Shown in pieces: positions 46,258 through 54,608 of a DNA stretch of 64,000 nt. Below the pieces are notes generated by a model. It had not been told where the DNA came from and searched no databases. It saw only the letters and a list, made by a program, of their open reading frames with translations. Numbering within the stretch: the first letter of the stretch is position 1; the number at the start of each line of letters is the position of its first letter. Location: assembly GCF_026242055.1 (NCBI RefSeq), contig NZ_JAPJDL010000003.1, forward strand, positions 258,796-322,795, read 5' to 3'. The translations under genes were made by a program, and so were the position numbers. The stretch is from Lentzea sp. NEAU-D7 (lineage in GTDB: Bacteria > Actinomycetota > Actinomycetes > Mycobacteriales > Pseudonocardiaceae).

Positions 46258-47196
46258 TCACGGCAGCTTCAGGCCGGGCTTCTCTCCCTCGTCGAACACC
46301 GGCGCCACGGAGATGACCGCTTCGGACAGGTCCACCTCGCCGCCGGCGAACCGCGCACTGCGGAACGACACCTCGCCGCCGGTGAACTCCGCCCCCTCGA
46401 ACTTCACACGTCCGGCGCGAAACTCGGCGCCGTCGAACGTCACCCGTGCGCCGGTGAACGAGGCGCCGCCGAACCACACCTCGCCGCCGCTCACCACCAT
46501 CCCGTCGAACGAGATCCAGCCGGCGGGGAACTGCGCCAGGCTCAGGAGGAACTTGCCGGACGGCACCTGGACGCCGGAGAAGTCGGCTGAGCGCAGGACC
46601 GCGCGCACGAGGTCGAAGTCGTGGCCCTGCCAGCTGACCGGTGCGCCGTCGCGCAGGTGGCGGGAGATCACACTGGTGATCGCCAGGCGCACCTCGGACT
46701 CGGCGTCGAGGTACCACTCCGACTCCAGCGCCGGCTCGTACGGGATGCGCAGGTAGGCGCAGAGCACGTCGATGCACACCTGGCGTTGCGCGGTCCACTC
46801 GTCGGCCAGGGCGGCGAGGGCGTAGACGCCGGCAAGGCGGACCGTCGGCGACTCGTTGCCGATCTGGTTGCAGGCGGCGCCGAAGCGTTCGGTGCGCAGC
46901 TTCGTCAGTTCGCGGGTCTCGGCGGCCTCGCTGATGCGCTGCTTGCGGTAGGCGACGACGAGTGCCACGACGCCGCCGACGCCCGCCACGACGGTCAGGG
47001 AGACCTTGACGATGTCCAGCCTGGACGCCGCGGTCGCCGGAAAACCCAAGGCGGACCACAGAAGTACTGCGGACGCCCCAAAGACCACTAGGCCGATCAG
47101 CACGACCAGGCCGATGTGCCTCTTGACTGACCAGAGCAGGCCGGAATCCACGTGGTGGACGTTAGTTGACCCGAACCCACCGGTAGCCCTCATCAT
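46258..47196 (-). CDS. Membrane protein with tandem 12-residue pentapeptide-like repeats
   Basis: 312 aa from ATG 47196 (the next ATG 3 bp later). Two N-terminal helices (HIGLVVLIGLVVFGASAVLLW; SLTVVAGVGGVVALVVAY) and a helical middle (TKLRTERFGAACNQIGNESPTVRLAGVYALAALADEW) of the kind seen in actinobacterial pentapeptide proteins. At residues about 236-295 there are five 12-residue repeats of the form (T/S/R/A)-G/A-G/A-x-V-x-F-x-G/S-A-x-F, predicted to form a beta-helix ladder. Function unknown. Confidence 0.82.
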   Translation of the reverse strand: MMRATGGFGSTNVHHVDSGLLWSVKRHIGLVVLIGLVVFGASAVLLWSALGFPATAASRLDIVKVSLTVVAGVGGVVALVVAYRKQRISEAAETRELTKLRTERFGAACNQIGNESPTVRLAGVYALAALADEWTAQRQVCIDVLCAYLRIPYEPALESEWYLDAESEVRLAITSVISRHLRDGAPVSWQGHDFDLVRAVLRSADFSGVQVPSGKFLLSLAQFPAGWISFDGMVVSGGEVWFGGASFTGARVTFDGAEFRAGRVKFEGAEFTGGEVSFRSARFAGGEVDLSEAVISVAPVFDEGEKPGLKLP

Positions 47197-47262
47197 GGAA
47201 CTCAGACCGCCCGTCTGAACCTTTTCGCCGTGTTCGGCGTAGAGGACGCCGGGAGGTGCGTG

Positions 47263-48282
47263 ATGGTGGAGTACCTGGTGATCGGCGCGGGTCCGGCGGG
47301 CTTGCAGATGGGGCGCTTCCTGCACCGCGCGGGCCGCGACTACCTGATCGTCGAGAAGGAACCCGGGCCGGCGAGCTTCTTCCGGACGTTCCCGCGGCAC
47401 CGCGTGCTCTCGACGGACGACAACTCGCTGTTCGAGGGCGCGCCGTTCGCGCGCTACAGCAAGCGGTCCTTTCCCAGTGCGGACGATCTCGTGCGTTATC
47501 TGGAGGACTTCGCGCGGCCGTTGAACATCCGCTACCGCACGCCGGTCAGCGACCTGGGCTCGTACCAGGCGCGGCATGTCATCGTCGCGACCGGCAAGAA
47601 GCCCCACGTGCCAGGCGTTCCCGGCTTCGAGCACGCCGAGACGTACGCGAGCGCGAGCACCGATCCGACCGAGTACGCGGGCAAGCGCGTGCTGATCGTC
47701 GGGCGTGGACCCAGCGCGTTCGAGACGGCCGACAACATCGCTTCCACGGCGCGGCTCACGCACACCGTCGGGCGGTCCGTGCAGCGGATCGTCAAGGACG
47801 GCAACGAGTTCGTCGCGACGATCGACGGCACCGGCGAGCTGCGCTACGACAAGGTCGTGGTGTGCACCGGTTTCCGCAGGGACACCGCGCTGGACGGGCC
47901 CGGTGTGCACGTGCTCGGCGGCGACTCGATCAAGGCGATCCGGCACGCGGCCAGGGCGTTGCACCGGTCGCTGGAGGCCGAGCACCACGGGGTGCCGTGG
48001 CCGCACCGCCGGTTGCGCAGCCGGCCGGACGCGCTGGCGGCCACGATCGCGACGCGTGCGAGCGAGATCCCGGACGGACTGGCGGACGTCGTTGTGACAC
48101 AAGGACAGCACGCGCTGCTCTACGACGAGATGCCCACCACCGAACGGAACGGGTTCGTCGTCACGAGCACGCAGGTGAGGCACTACCGGCGCAACGAGCT
48201 GATCGCGGTCGAGCGCCGGTTGCACCGCAAGCCGCTGGAGAGGTTCTTCTCGCAGCAGCTCGCGGTGCCGTGCATCTCCTAG
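47263..48282 (+). CDS. FAD-dependent pyridine-nucleotide oxidoreductase (flavin monooxygenase-like)
   Basis: 339 aa from ATG 47263 (GGGAGG upstream). N-terminal FAD motif VIGAGPAGLQMGRFL, the VIVATGKKPHVPGVPG segment closing the FAD domain, and the second nucleotide loop VLIVGRGPSAFETADN. Resembles FMO/FOXRED2-like proteins, with a short C-terminus. Substrate unknown. The last 4 bp overlap the convergent dienelactone hydrolase. Confidence 0.85.
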   Translation: MVEYLVIGAGPAGLQMGRFLHRAGRDYLIVEKEPGPASFFRTFPRHRVLSTDDNSLFEGAPFARYSKRSFPSADDLVRYLEDFARPLNIRYRTPVSDLGSYQARHVIVATGKKPHVPGVPGFEHAETYASASTDPTEYAGKRVLIVGRGPSAFETADNIASTARLTHTVGRSVQRIVKDGNEFVATIDGTGELRYDKVVVCTGFRRDTALDGPGVHVLGGDSIKAIRHAARALHRSLEAEHHGVPWPHRRLRSRPDALAATIATRASEIPDGLADVVVTQGQHALLYDEMPTTERNGFVVTSTQVRHYRRNELIAVERRLHRKPLERFFSQQLAVPCIS

Positions 48283-48947
48283 ACGGGCAGGGTGCGCGCG
48301 AGGAACTGCGTGGCGACGCCCCACGCGCGGTCGGCGGCGGCCTCGTCGTACCAGGGGCCGAGGTGGTTGAGGAACGCGTGACCCGCGGCCTCCAGGTGGA
48401 TCTCGGCGCCCTCGTGCGCCGCCACCGCGTCCGCGACCTTCTGGTAGCCGGTGATGAACGAGTCCTCGGTGCCGAAGATGAACTGGATCGGGCACGACAC
48501 CTGGTCGAGCGCGCCGATCTGGTCCGGCACGCCCGAGCCGTAGAACGAGACGGCGGTGTCCGGGTCGGAGGCGGTGGCCGCGGCGTAGGCCAGGGTGCCG
48601 CCGAGGCAGAAGCCGAGCACGCCGACGCCGCCGGTGACCTCGGGCAGGCCTCGCAGGTACTGCACGGACCTGACGACGTCCTGCACGGCGAGCGGGAAGT
48701 CGAGGTTGCCGACGACCTCCATCGACTTCGCGATGCCCGCCTCGTCGTGCTCACCGACCCAGCCCGGCTGGAAGCGGTGGAAGAGCTCGGGCACGGCCAC
48801 GACGTAGCCGAGCGCGGCGAGCTTCTCCGCGATGCCGCGCAGGTACCCGTCCAGCCCGAAGATCTCCTGGATCAGCACGATGCCGGGGCCGGAGCCGGAC
48901 TCCGGGAGCCAGACCGGCAACGGCATGTCGTCAACACGATGGGTCAT
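48279..48947 (-). CDS. Dienelactone hydrolase-family alpha/beta hydrolase
   Basis: 222 aa from ATG 48947. Catalytic triad visible: nucleophile Cys in GFCLGGTLAY, Asp in FIFGTEDSFI and His in EAAGHAFLNHLG. PGIVLIQEIFGLDGYLRGIAEKLA is the family opening. It hydrolyses dienelactone or related esters; the natural substrate is unclear without neighbouring aromatic-degradation genes. The SDR at 48975 is 27 bp upstream on the same strand, so the two may share a transcript. Confidence 0.9.
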   Translation of the reverse strand: MTHRVDDMPLPVWLPESGSGPGIVLIQEIFGLDGYLRGIAEKLAALGYVVAVPELFHRFQPGWVGEHDEAGIAKSMEVVGNLDFPLAVQDVVRSVQYLRGLPEVTGGVGVLGFCLGGTLAYAAATASDPDTAVSFYGSGVPDQIGALDQVSCPIQFIFGTEDSFITGYQKVADAVAAHEGAEIHLEAAGHAFLNHLGPWYDEAAADRAWGVATQFLARTLPV

Positions 48948-48974
48948 GGACCGATCTTGCCCGAGCACCGGCGA

Positions 48975-49898
48975 TCAGCGCCCCACCACCTCCACCGGAG
49001 TGCCGGTGAGGCGTTCGGCCTCGGTCCAAAGACGAGCGGCCAGCGCCTTGTCCCTGGCGGCCCGCGGCATCGAGGCGGGCCTGGTCGGGCCGACGAGCGC
49101 CCAGCGCGGTCCGTAGTAGCCGCCGGGGACCGCCGCGGGGTCGGCGGCCGCGTACAGCAGGGGTTCGGAGCCCTGCTCGACGCCCTGGGACGGCACGATC
49201 CTGTACATCAACGCCTCGACGAGGCCGGGCCGTCCGCCGTTCAGGCGCGGACCGGAGGTCATCAGGTTGGTGCGGGTGTAGCCGGGGTGCGCGCCCACCG
49301 ACAGCAGCGGCCACCCCCGCTCCTCCGCGAGGTCCGCCAGGCGCACCGTCAGCAGCAGGTCGGCGAGCTTGGAGTGGGAGTAGGCCAGCGTCGGGCTGTA
49401 CCGGCGACGCGACTGCAGGTCGTCGAAGTCGATCTTGCCCCGGAACGCGGCCCCGCTGCTCATCGTGGCGACCCTGGGCGCGGGAGCGGCCAGCAGCAAC
49501 GGCAGCAGCCGGACGGTCAACGCGAACGGGCCCAGGAAGTTGCTGGCCAGCTGGAGCTCGAAGCCGTCGACGGTCTCGGTCCGCGCCGGCACGTTCATCA
49601 CGCCGGCGTTGTTCACCAGCACGTCCAGCGGGCGGCCGTCGGCGAACAGGCCGTCGGCGAACGCGCGCACCGACGCCTGGTCCGCCAGGTCGAGCCGACG
49701 GACCTCCAACCGGGCGCCGGGGTGTGCCGCGAGGATCTCCGCCTTCGCCTGCTCGCCCTTGGCCTCGGTGCGCACCGCGAGCACGACGTCGGCCCCGGCA
49801 CCGGCCAGTCGCTTGGCCGTCTCCTTGCCGGTCCCGCTGTTCGCGCCGGTGACGACGACGCGCTTACCCCGCTGGTCAGGAACCTGGTACACGGCCAC
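48975..49898 (-). CDS. SDR-family oxidoreductase (retinol dehydrogenase-like)
   Basis: 307 aa, GTG 49898. [16 protein letters not shown] (cofactor), [10 protein letters not shown], and the YSHSK catalytic pair in [23 protein letters not shown] is typical of the RDH/WWOX-like group that often acts on hydrophobic alcohols. Divergent from a TetR gene, with 82 bp between the starts. Three CGGTCTCTTA-like direct repeats lie between, so that TetR probably controls it. Confidence 0.88.
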   Translation of the reverse strand: MAVYQVPDQRGKRVVVTGANSGTGKETAKRLAGAGADVVLAVRTEAKGEQAKAEILAAHPGARLEVRRLDLADQASVRAFADGLFADGRPLDVLVNNAGVMNVPARTETVDGFELQLASNFLGPFALTVRLLPLLLAAPAPRVATMSSGAAFRGKIDFDDLQSRRRYSPTLAYSHSKLADLLLTVRLADLAEERGWPLLSVGAHPGYTRTNLMTSGPRLNGGRPGLVEALMYRIVPSQGVEQGSEPLLYAAADPAAVPGGYYGPRWALVGPTRPASMPRAARDKALAARLWTEAERLTGTPVEVVGR

Positions 49899-49915
49899 AC
49901 CTCATTAGATACTGG

Positions 49916-49979
49916 CGGTCTCTTATATCGCCACCATAACGGACCAACGGTCTCTTAGTAAAGTACCGCCGGTCTGTAA
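49916..49979. promoter_or_regulatory. Direct-repeat operator region between SDR and TetR genes
   Basis: Three same-orientation copies: CGGTCTCTTA (49916-49925), CGGTCTCTTA (49948-49957) and CGGTCTGTAA (49970-49979). A likely binding region for the divergent TetR protein. Confidence 0.5.
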
Positions 49980-49980
49980 C

Positions 49981-50649
49981 ATGCGCGGCATGGGTTTCCA
50001 GCGAGCGCGCACCGAAGAGCAGCGCAACGAGCGCCGGCGGCAGATCCTCGGCGCCGCGGCCTCGATGCTCACCGAGATGCCGGTGTCGGAGCTGACGCTC
50101 AACGGCCTGAGCCGCAGGGTCTGCCTGGCCAAGGCCAACGTGCTGCGCTACTTCGAGTCCCGCGAAGCCGTGCTGCTGGAGCTGCTGGAAGCCGAGGGGG
50201 CGAGCTGGATAGCGGAGCTGGAACGCGAGGCGGTGCCCGGCGGCGGAGTCCGGGAGCGCGAGGACCGGCTGGCCGAGCTCCTCGCGTCCTCGCTGGCACG
50301 CCGGCCGGTGCTGTGCGACCTGGTCAGCGCGCAGGCCACCGTGCTGGAGCACAACATCTCGGTCGACACCGCGATCCGGCACAAGCACGCCGTCCGCGAG
50401 CAACTGGAGGCACTGGTCCGGCTCACCGCCCGGCACCTGCCGGAACTGGGCGACGAGGGGGCCTCCGCCCTCGTCCGGACGGTGTTGATCGTGGTGGGCT
50501 CCGCCTGGCCGAGCAGCCGTCCCCCGGAGGCGCTGCTCGCCGTGTACGCCGCGGACCCGTCGCTGGCTGCCCTGCAGATCGACTTCGAGGACGTCGTGCG
50601 CCGCACCGTCGAGGTCACGGCTTCCGGTCTTCTCGCCCGCGGCCGGTAG
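49981..50649 (+). CDS. TetR-family regulator
   Basis: 222 aa from ATG 49981 (ATG 49990 possible). Helix-turn-helix LTLNGLSRRVCLAKANVLRYFESREAVL near residues 38-65, followed by a helical ligand domain with a VRTVLIVVGSAWP core. Divergent from the SDR at 48975, its probable target. Repeats at 49916-49979 lie in the shared promoter; the last ends one base before the ATG, which may mean the true start is 49990. Confidence 0.9.
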   Translation: MRGMGFQRARTEEQRNERRRQILGAAASMLTEMPVSELTLNGLSRRVCLAKANVLRYFESREAVLLELLEAEGASWIAELEREAVPGGGVREREDRLAELLASSLARRPVLCDLVSAQATVLEHNISVDTAIRHKHAVREQLEALVRLTARHLPELGDEGASALVRTVLIVVGSAWPSSRPPEALLAVYAADPSLAALQIDFEDVVRRTVEVTASGLLARGR

Positions 50650-50670
50650 TCCCTGACCGATAATCAGCCG

Positions 50671-51444
50671 ATGATCAGGTTGATCGCGACGGACCTCGAC
50701 GGCACGCTGCTGCAACCGGGCGGGGTGCTGAGCGATCGGACCCGCGCCACGCTCCACGCCGTCGACGCGGACGTCGTGGTCGTCACGGCGCGTCCGCCGC
50801 GGTTCGTGCAGGACCTGGAGCTGACCGGCACCGCGATCTGCTCCAACGGCGCGATGATCTACGACCTGACGAACCGCGAGGTGACGCACGCGCAGACGGT
50901 GCCGCTCGACGTCGTGCGGAAGGTGTCCGAGGCGTTGGCCGAGGTGATCCCGAACGTCGGCATCGCGGTCGAGACCGGACTGGAAGTGCTGTCGGAGCCC
51001 GGTTTCCAGGGCTTCGGGCCGAAGAATCCACACAGGACGCTGGAGCTGCTCGACCACGTCTTCGACGAGGCGCACCAGGTCGTGCAGATGCTCGCGTGGG
51101 CACCGGACGCCGAGGCCGACCACATGATGGAGATCGCCAGGGAGGCCGTCGGGCAGCACGTCTCGGTCACGCACTCGGGCGGGCTCGGCCTGCTGGAGAT
51201 CAGCCCGCCGGGCGTCTCGAAGGCCGCCACGCTCGAATCCCTCTGCAACACCAGGGGAATCGGCAAGCACGAGGTCATCGCGTTCGGTGACATGCCGAAC
51301 GACCTGTCGGTGCTCGGCTGGGCCGGCACGGCGTATGCGATGGGCAACGCGCACCCGCTCGTGAAGCAGGCCTGCAGCAACCACGCTCCGCCGAACACCG
51401 AGGACGGCGTGGCGCAGGTCCTCGAAAGCCTCTTCGAGCTCTAA
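50671..51444 (+). CDS. HAD-superfamily Cof-type phosphatase
   Basis: 257 aa. Motif I DLDGTLL with the nucleophile Asp at TDLDG, motif II VVTARPPRF, motif III Lys region, and motif IV FGDMPNDLSVL (GD...ND). The C2B cap lies between (about residues 80-180). Acts on small sugar phosphates or cofactors; the substrate is unknown. The stop overlaps the convergent NYN gene by 4 bp. Confidence 0.92.
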   Translation: MIRLIATDLDGTLLQPGGVLSDRTRATLHAVDADVVVVTARPPRFVQDLELTGTAICSNGAMIYDLTNREVTHAQTVPLDVVRKVSEALAEVIPNVGIAVETGLEVLSEPGFQGFGPKNPHRTLELLDHVFDEAHQVVQMLAWAPDAEADHMMEIAREAVGQHVSVTHSGGLGLLEISPPGVSKAATLESLCNTRGIGKHEVIAFGDMPNDLSVLGWAGTAYAMGNAHPLVKQACSNHAPPNTEDGVAQVLESLFEL

Positions 51445-51785
51445 CCGCGCGGCACCGAGGTGGGGCCTGCCACCTCGGCTCCCAGCGCCATCACCCGCTG
51501 CCGCAACTCGCGGTCGGCGGTCACCACCGTCACCGGACGTCCTGTGCCTTCGGCGCGCACGACCTCGACGATCGTGTCGTCGCCATCGCCGGGAGCGGAG
51601 ACCACGCGGACGTCGTCGACGGAGGAGACGTTGCGCGCCTTGCCTTCCACGACCAGGACGACCTCCTCGTCACGGCCGCGCAGGGCGTCGCGGAGGCGTT
51701 CGGCCGCGCCCGCACGGTCGCGCCACCACCCGTCGGGGACCGACCCCACGACGTTGGCTGCGTCGACCACGAGCAACGGCTTCAC
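51441..51785 (-). CDS. NYN/PIN-like domain protein
   Basis: 114 aa from GTG 51785. VKPLLVVDAANVVGSVPDGWWRDR carries the acidic-Asn start of NYN/PIN nucleases (DAANVVG), followed by VVLVVEGKARN, DDTIVEVV and VTVVTADRELRQRVMALG (a second acidic cluster). A probable RNase or RNA-binding regulator. The S37 peptidase gene is 15 bp upstream. Confidence 0.8.
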   Translation of the reverse strand: MKPLLVVDAANVVGSVPDGWWRDRAGAAERLRDALRGRDEEVVLVVEGKARNVSSVDDVRVVSAPGDGDDTIVEVVRAEGTGRPVTVVTADRELRQRVMALGAEVAGPTSVPRG

Positions 51786-51799
51786 GCCTCCAGCGTGCC

Positions 51800-53170
51800 T
51801 CAGCCCCGGCGTGCCCGCAGCGCGTCCAGGGAGTCCGGGCCCTCGTCCACGGCAAGTGCCGCAACAGGAGCGGTCGCGACACCGGCCCACCGCAGGACGG
51901 CGGCCGTGGCGGCAGCGCGTTCCTCCTCGGGCAGCTTCGCGATGTTCGCGCCGTGGTTGCCGCCGGGCACGGTGAACGACAGCGAGTCGCGCGTGCCCCG
52001 GCCGAGGCGGAACGGTTCCGCGCTCCACGGGTCGTTCTCCCCGTTCACGAACAGCAGCCGCGAGCCCTGATGGCGCACCCACGAGTCCACGTCGCGCATC
52101 GCCGAGCGGTCGAACTGCGGGAACCTGATGTCCGGCGAGACCATCGAGCGCGGCACCGAGGAACCGGGGTGGCGCAGCAGGTCGCGCACGGCCGACTCGT
52201 CCGCTTCCGGCCAGCCGAGCTGCGTGCCCGCCTGGTAGTAGTACGCCGTGTAGGGCGCGACGCCGGCGTCGGTGTAGAAGTCCCAGCCCACGGTCGCGTC
52301 GATGAACTTCCAGAGGTCGTCCACCGAGGCACCCGCACCGGGGACGAGCGCGCACTGCGCCTGCGTGCCGTACTGCCAGAACGTGAACGGCGTGTCGAGC
52401 ACGAGGATCTCCAGCGCCTTGTGCGCGCTGCCGAACTGCTTGTAGGTGTAGCCCCTGGCCTCCAGCCGCGAGACGAACTCGTCGCGCTGCTGCAGGATCT
52501 GCCGCTGCACGCCTTCCAGGCGGCGGTTGCACGTCGGGTCGTCGCCGACCTCGCGGATGAACTCGCCGTAGACGTCGCGGTCGTTCACCACGTCGTTCGG
52601 CGCCACGTACGCGATGGTCGCGTCTACGTCGCGCGGGAAGAACCGGCGGTGGTAGATCGACGTCATGCCGCCCTTGCTGGCACCCGTCGACAGCCACTTC
52701 GCGCCGTAGATCTTCTTGAACGCGCCGACGATCCGGTGGTGGTCGCTCGCCGCCTGCCAGATGTTCAGGTCGTCCCAGTCGGCCGGGGCGGGCCGCGACG
52801 GCGTGAAGAACCGCTGTTCCACGCTGATCTGGTTGCCGTCGACGAGCCGGGCGGGCTCGGACGGGCTGATCGTGCCGGACAGGTTGTAGCCGCTGGTGTG
52901 CAGCACCATCGGCTTGGACTCCGCCTTGTGCAGCAACGAGAAGCGCTGCTCGAACGTCAGGCCGCGCGGTCTGCGGTGGTCCGCGGGCTGCTGGATGCCG
53001 AGGACGAACGTCCGCGCGGCGCCGGACGTCCCCTCGCTGATGATCCGCACGCCGGGGATGGCGGCGATGCGGTCCAAGATGTCGGGAGCGGCGGACACGA
53101 CTGCGGCGGCGGCCACGACCTGCGCCGATGCCAGGCCGAACGCCAGCAGGGAGCGTACGAGTCTGTTCAC
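51800..53170 (-). CDS. Peptidase S37-family secreted aminopeptidase
   Basis: 456 aa, GTG start, signal peptide NRLVRSLLAFGLASAQVVAAAAVV. Alpha/beta-hydrolase with Ser in STGASKGGMTS, Asp in NGENDPWS and His in PGGNHGANI. EQRFFTPSRP and YHRRFFPRDVDATIAYVAPND are S37/PS-10 family markers (Streptomyces tripeptidyl aminopeptidase type). Exported, probably feeding on external peptides. Confidence 0.88.
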   Translation of the reverse strand: MNRLVRSLLAFGLASAQVVAAAAVVSAAPDILDRIAAIPGVRIISEGTSGAARTFVLGIQQPADHRRPRGLTFEQRFSLLHKAESKPMVLHTSGYNLSGTISPSEPARLVDGNQISVEQRFFTPSRPAPADWDDLNIWQAASDHHRIVGAFKKIYGAKWLSTGASKGGMTSIYHRRFFPRDVDATIAYVAPNDVVNDRDVYGEFIREVGDDPTCNRRLEGVQRQILQQRDEFVSRLEARGYTYKQFGSAHKALEILVLDTPFTFWQYGTQAQCALVPGAGASVDDLWKFIDATVGWDFYTDAGVAPYTAYYYQAGTQLGWPEADESAVRDLLRHPGSSVPRSMVSPDIRFPQFDRSAMRDVDSWVRHQGSRLLFVNGENDPWSAEPFRLGRGTRDSLSFTVPGGNHGANIAKLPEEERAAATAAVLRWAGVATAPVAALAVDEGPDSLDALRARRG

Positions 53171-53222
53171 CAGGCCAAGCTATTGAGCCCGCACGCCCCG
53201 CAGGACCGGCCGATCGTCGGGC

Positions 53223-54074
53223 TTATTCGTAGCTCGCGTAGTAGGACGCGGCCATGTCCTCGCCGCCGTGGCCCTTGGTGACAGCGCGGTTCAGCCGCGC
53301 GCTCGACGCCTGCGCCACGTCCAGCCGCACGTTGGCGCGCACTGCGGCCTCGTTCACGAGCAGCGCGTCCTTCAGCGCGTTCTGCACGGTGAACGCGGGC
53401 GGGAAGGACCGCTCGATGATCGCGTTGCCCTTCATCTGCAGGTACGCGCAGTCCATGGCGCCGCCGGACACGGCTTCGAGGAACAGCTTCGGGTCGAGCC
53501 CGGACGCCTCGGCCAGCGACACGGCCTCACCGACGGCGGCGGTCAGCGCGAGCACCCAGCTGTTCGCGACCAGCTTCAGCTTCGACGACGCCCCGGCCTC
53601 GCCGACCCACATCGTGCGGGCGCCGATCACGTCGAACACGGGCTGCACGCGCTCGCGCAGTTCATCGGCTCCGGACGCGAGCACGACGAGCTTGCCCTCG
53701 GCGGCGGGTTTGGTGCTCCCGAGCACGGGCGCGTCGACGAACTCCAGGCCGAGCGACCGCGCCAGGGCGATGTGGTCCTCGGTGTACGCGACGCCGACCG
53801 TGGACGACTGGATCCACACGGCGTCGTGCGACAGGGAAGGCGCGGCGTCCTGCATGGCGGCCGTGACCGCGTCGCCGTCGTTCAGGACCGTCAGCACGAC
53901 CTCGGCGCCCTCGACCGCCTCAGCGGGGCTGCCGGTGACGGTCGCGCCCTTCTCGGCGAGAGGTTCGGCCTTGGCTCGCGTGCGGTTCCAGACGCGGACG
54001 GCGTGTCCGGCTGCGGCGAGGTTGGCTGCGATGGGGGCACCCATGAGGCCGGTGCCGAGCACGGCGATCTTCAT
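53223..54074 (-). CDS. 3-Hydroxyisobutyrate dehydrogenase-family oxidoreductase
   Basis: 283 aa from ATG 54074. NAD(P) motif VLGTGLMGAPIAANL, VWNRTRAKAEPL, ST-G motif in SSTVGVAYTEDH, the FVDAPVLGSTKPA substrate segment and catalytic Lys in SKLKLVANSW. Could act on hydroxyisobutyrate, tartronate semialdehyde or an imine; not decidable. A hairpin with a T-rich tail (54093-54137) lies in its leader. Confidence 0.9.
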   Translation of the reverse strand: MKIAVLGTGLMGAPIAANLAAAGHAVRVWNRTRAKAEPLAEKGATVTGSPAEAVEGAEVVLTVLNDGDAVTAAMQDAAPSLSHDAVWIQSSTVGVAYTEDHIALARSLGLEFVDAPVLGSTKPAAEGKLVVLASGADELRERVQPVFDVIGARTMWVGEAGASSKLKLVANSWVLALTAAVGEAVSLAEASGLDPKLFLEAVSGGAMDCAYLQMKGNAIIERSFPPAFTVQNALKDALLVNEAAVRANVRLDVAQASSARLNRAVTKGHGGEDMAASYYASYE

Positions 54075-54092
54075 GTCCCCAGCAAACAAGAA

Positions 54093-54137
54093 ACCTCGCG
54101 GTGCTGCCAGGTCGGGGGTCCGACAGCACCGCGAGGT
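54093..54137 (-). terminator. Terminator-like hairpin in the leader of the dehydrogenase gene
   Basis: A 14-bp stem ACCTCGCGGTGCTG / CAGCACCGCGAGGT, with a nested GTCGG/CCGAC, followed on the minus strand by TTTCTTGTTT. It lies 19 bp before the start at 54074 and downstream of a candidate -10 TATGAT near 54172, so it may end a short RNA or attenuate the gene. Confidence 0.65.
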
Positions 54138-54220
54138 CAACAGTGACATCGGCGGACCGACGTGCGCTGTTACAACGCCATCATAGTGTGGCGTGGATCA
54201 CGTTTAACAGAATGAATGAA

Positions 54221-54251
54221 ACCCCTGGAGCGCGGGAGGTGCTCCAGGGGT
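54221..54251 (-). terminator. Terminator of the 48-aa gene
   Basis: An 11-bp stem ACCCCTGGAGC / GCTCCAGGGGT with a 9-nt loop, followed on the minus strand by TTTCATTC. It ends the transcript from 54303-54449. Confidence 0.85.
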
Positions 54252-54302
54252 TCCCGTGGGGAGGCACTCGCGACGGGGCGCCGCGCGAGTGCCGGGTGGT
54301 GC

Positions 54303-54449
54303 TCAGCGGAGGGTGGTGACCTGAGCCTGGGCGATGGCCATGAGCTCGTGACGCATGGACGGGGTGGTCGCCATGTCGATCGCGCGAGCCACGGCCTTCC
54401 GGTTGCGCGCCTCGGCACGACGGGCGCGGAGCTTCGCTGCGAAGTTCAT
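54303..54449 (-). CDS. Small basic protein, 48 aa
   Basis: From ATG 54449: MNFAAKLRARRAEARNRKAV then ARAIDMATTPSMRHELMAIAQAQ. A strongly basic first helix and an amphipathic second helix. GAGGGA lies 14 nt upstream, rather far. A clean terminator follows. Small proteins of this pattern occur in actinobacteria, but I assign no function; nucleic-acid binding is possible from charge. Confidence 0.7.
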   Translation of the reverse strand: MNFAAKLRARRAEARNRKAVARAIDMATTPSMRHELMAIAQAQVTTLR

Positions 54450-54608
54450 CTCGGTCTGCACTTCCCTCTGTGAGGTCTGTTTGGTTGGTAACCCAAGTAT
54501 GCACCTACACGCGCGTGAAAGCACGCGATTATCCGGTGAGGTGGCGCACATGCCGATGAATCATCGGCAGACAACGTGAACAACCGGACAACGACAGGGT
54601 GCGTCAGG

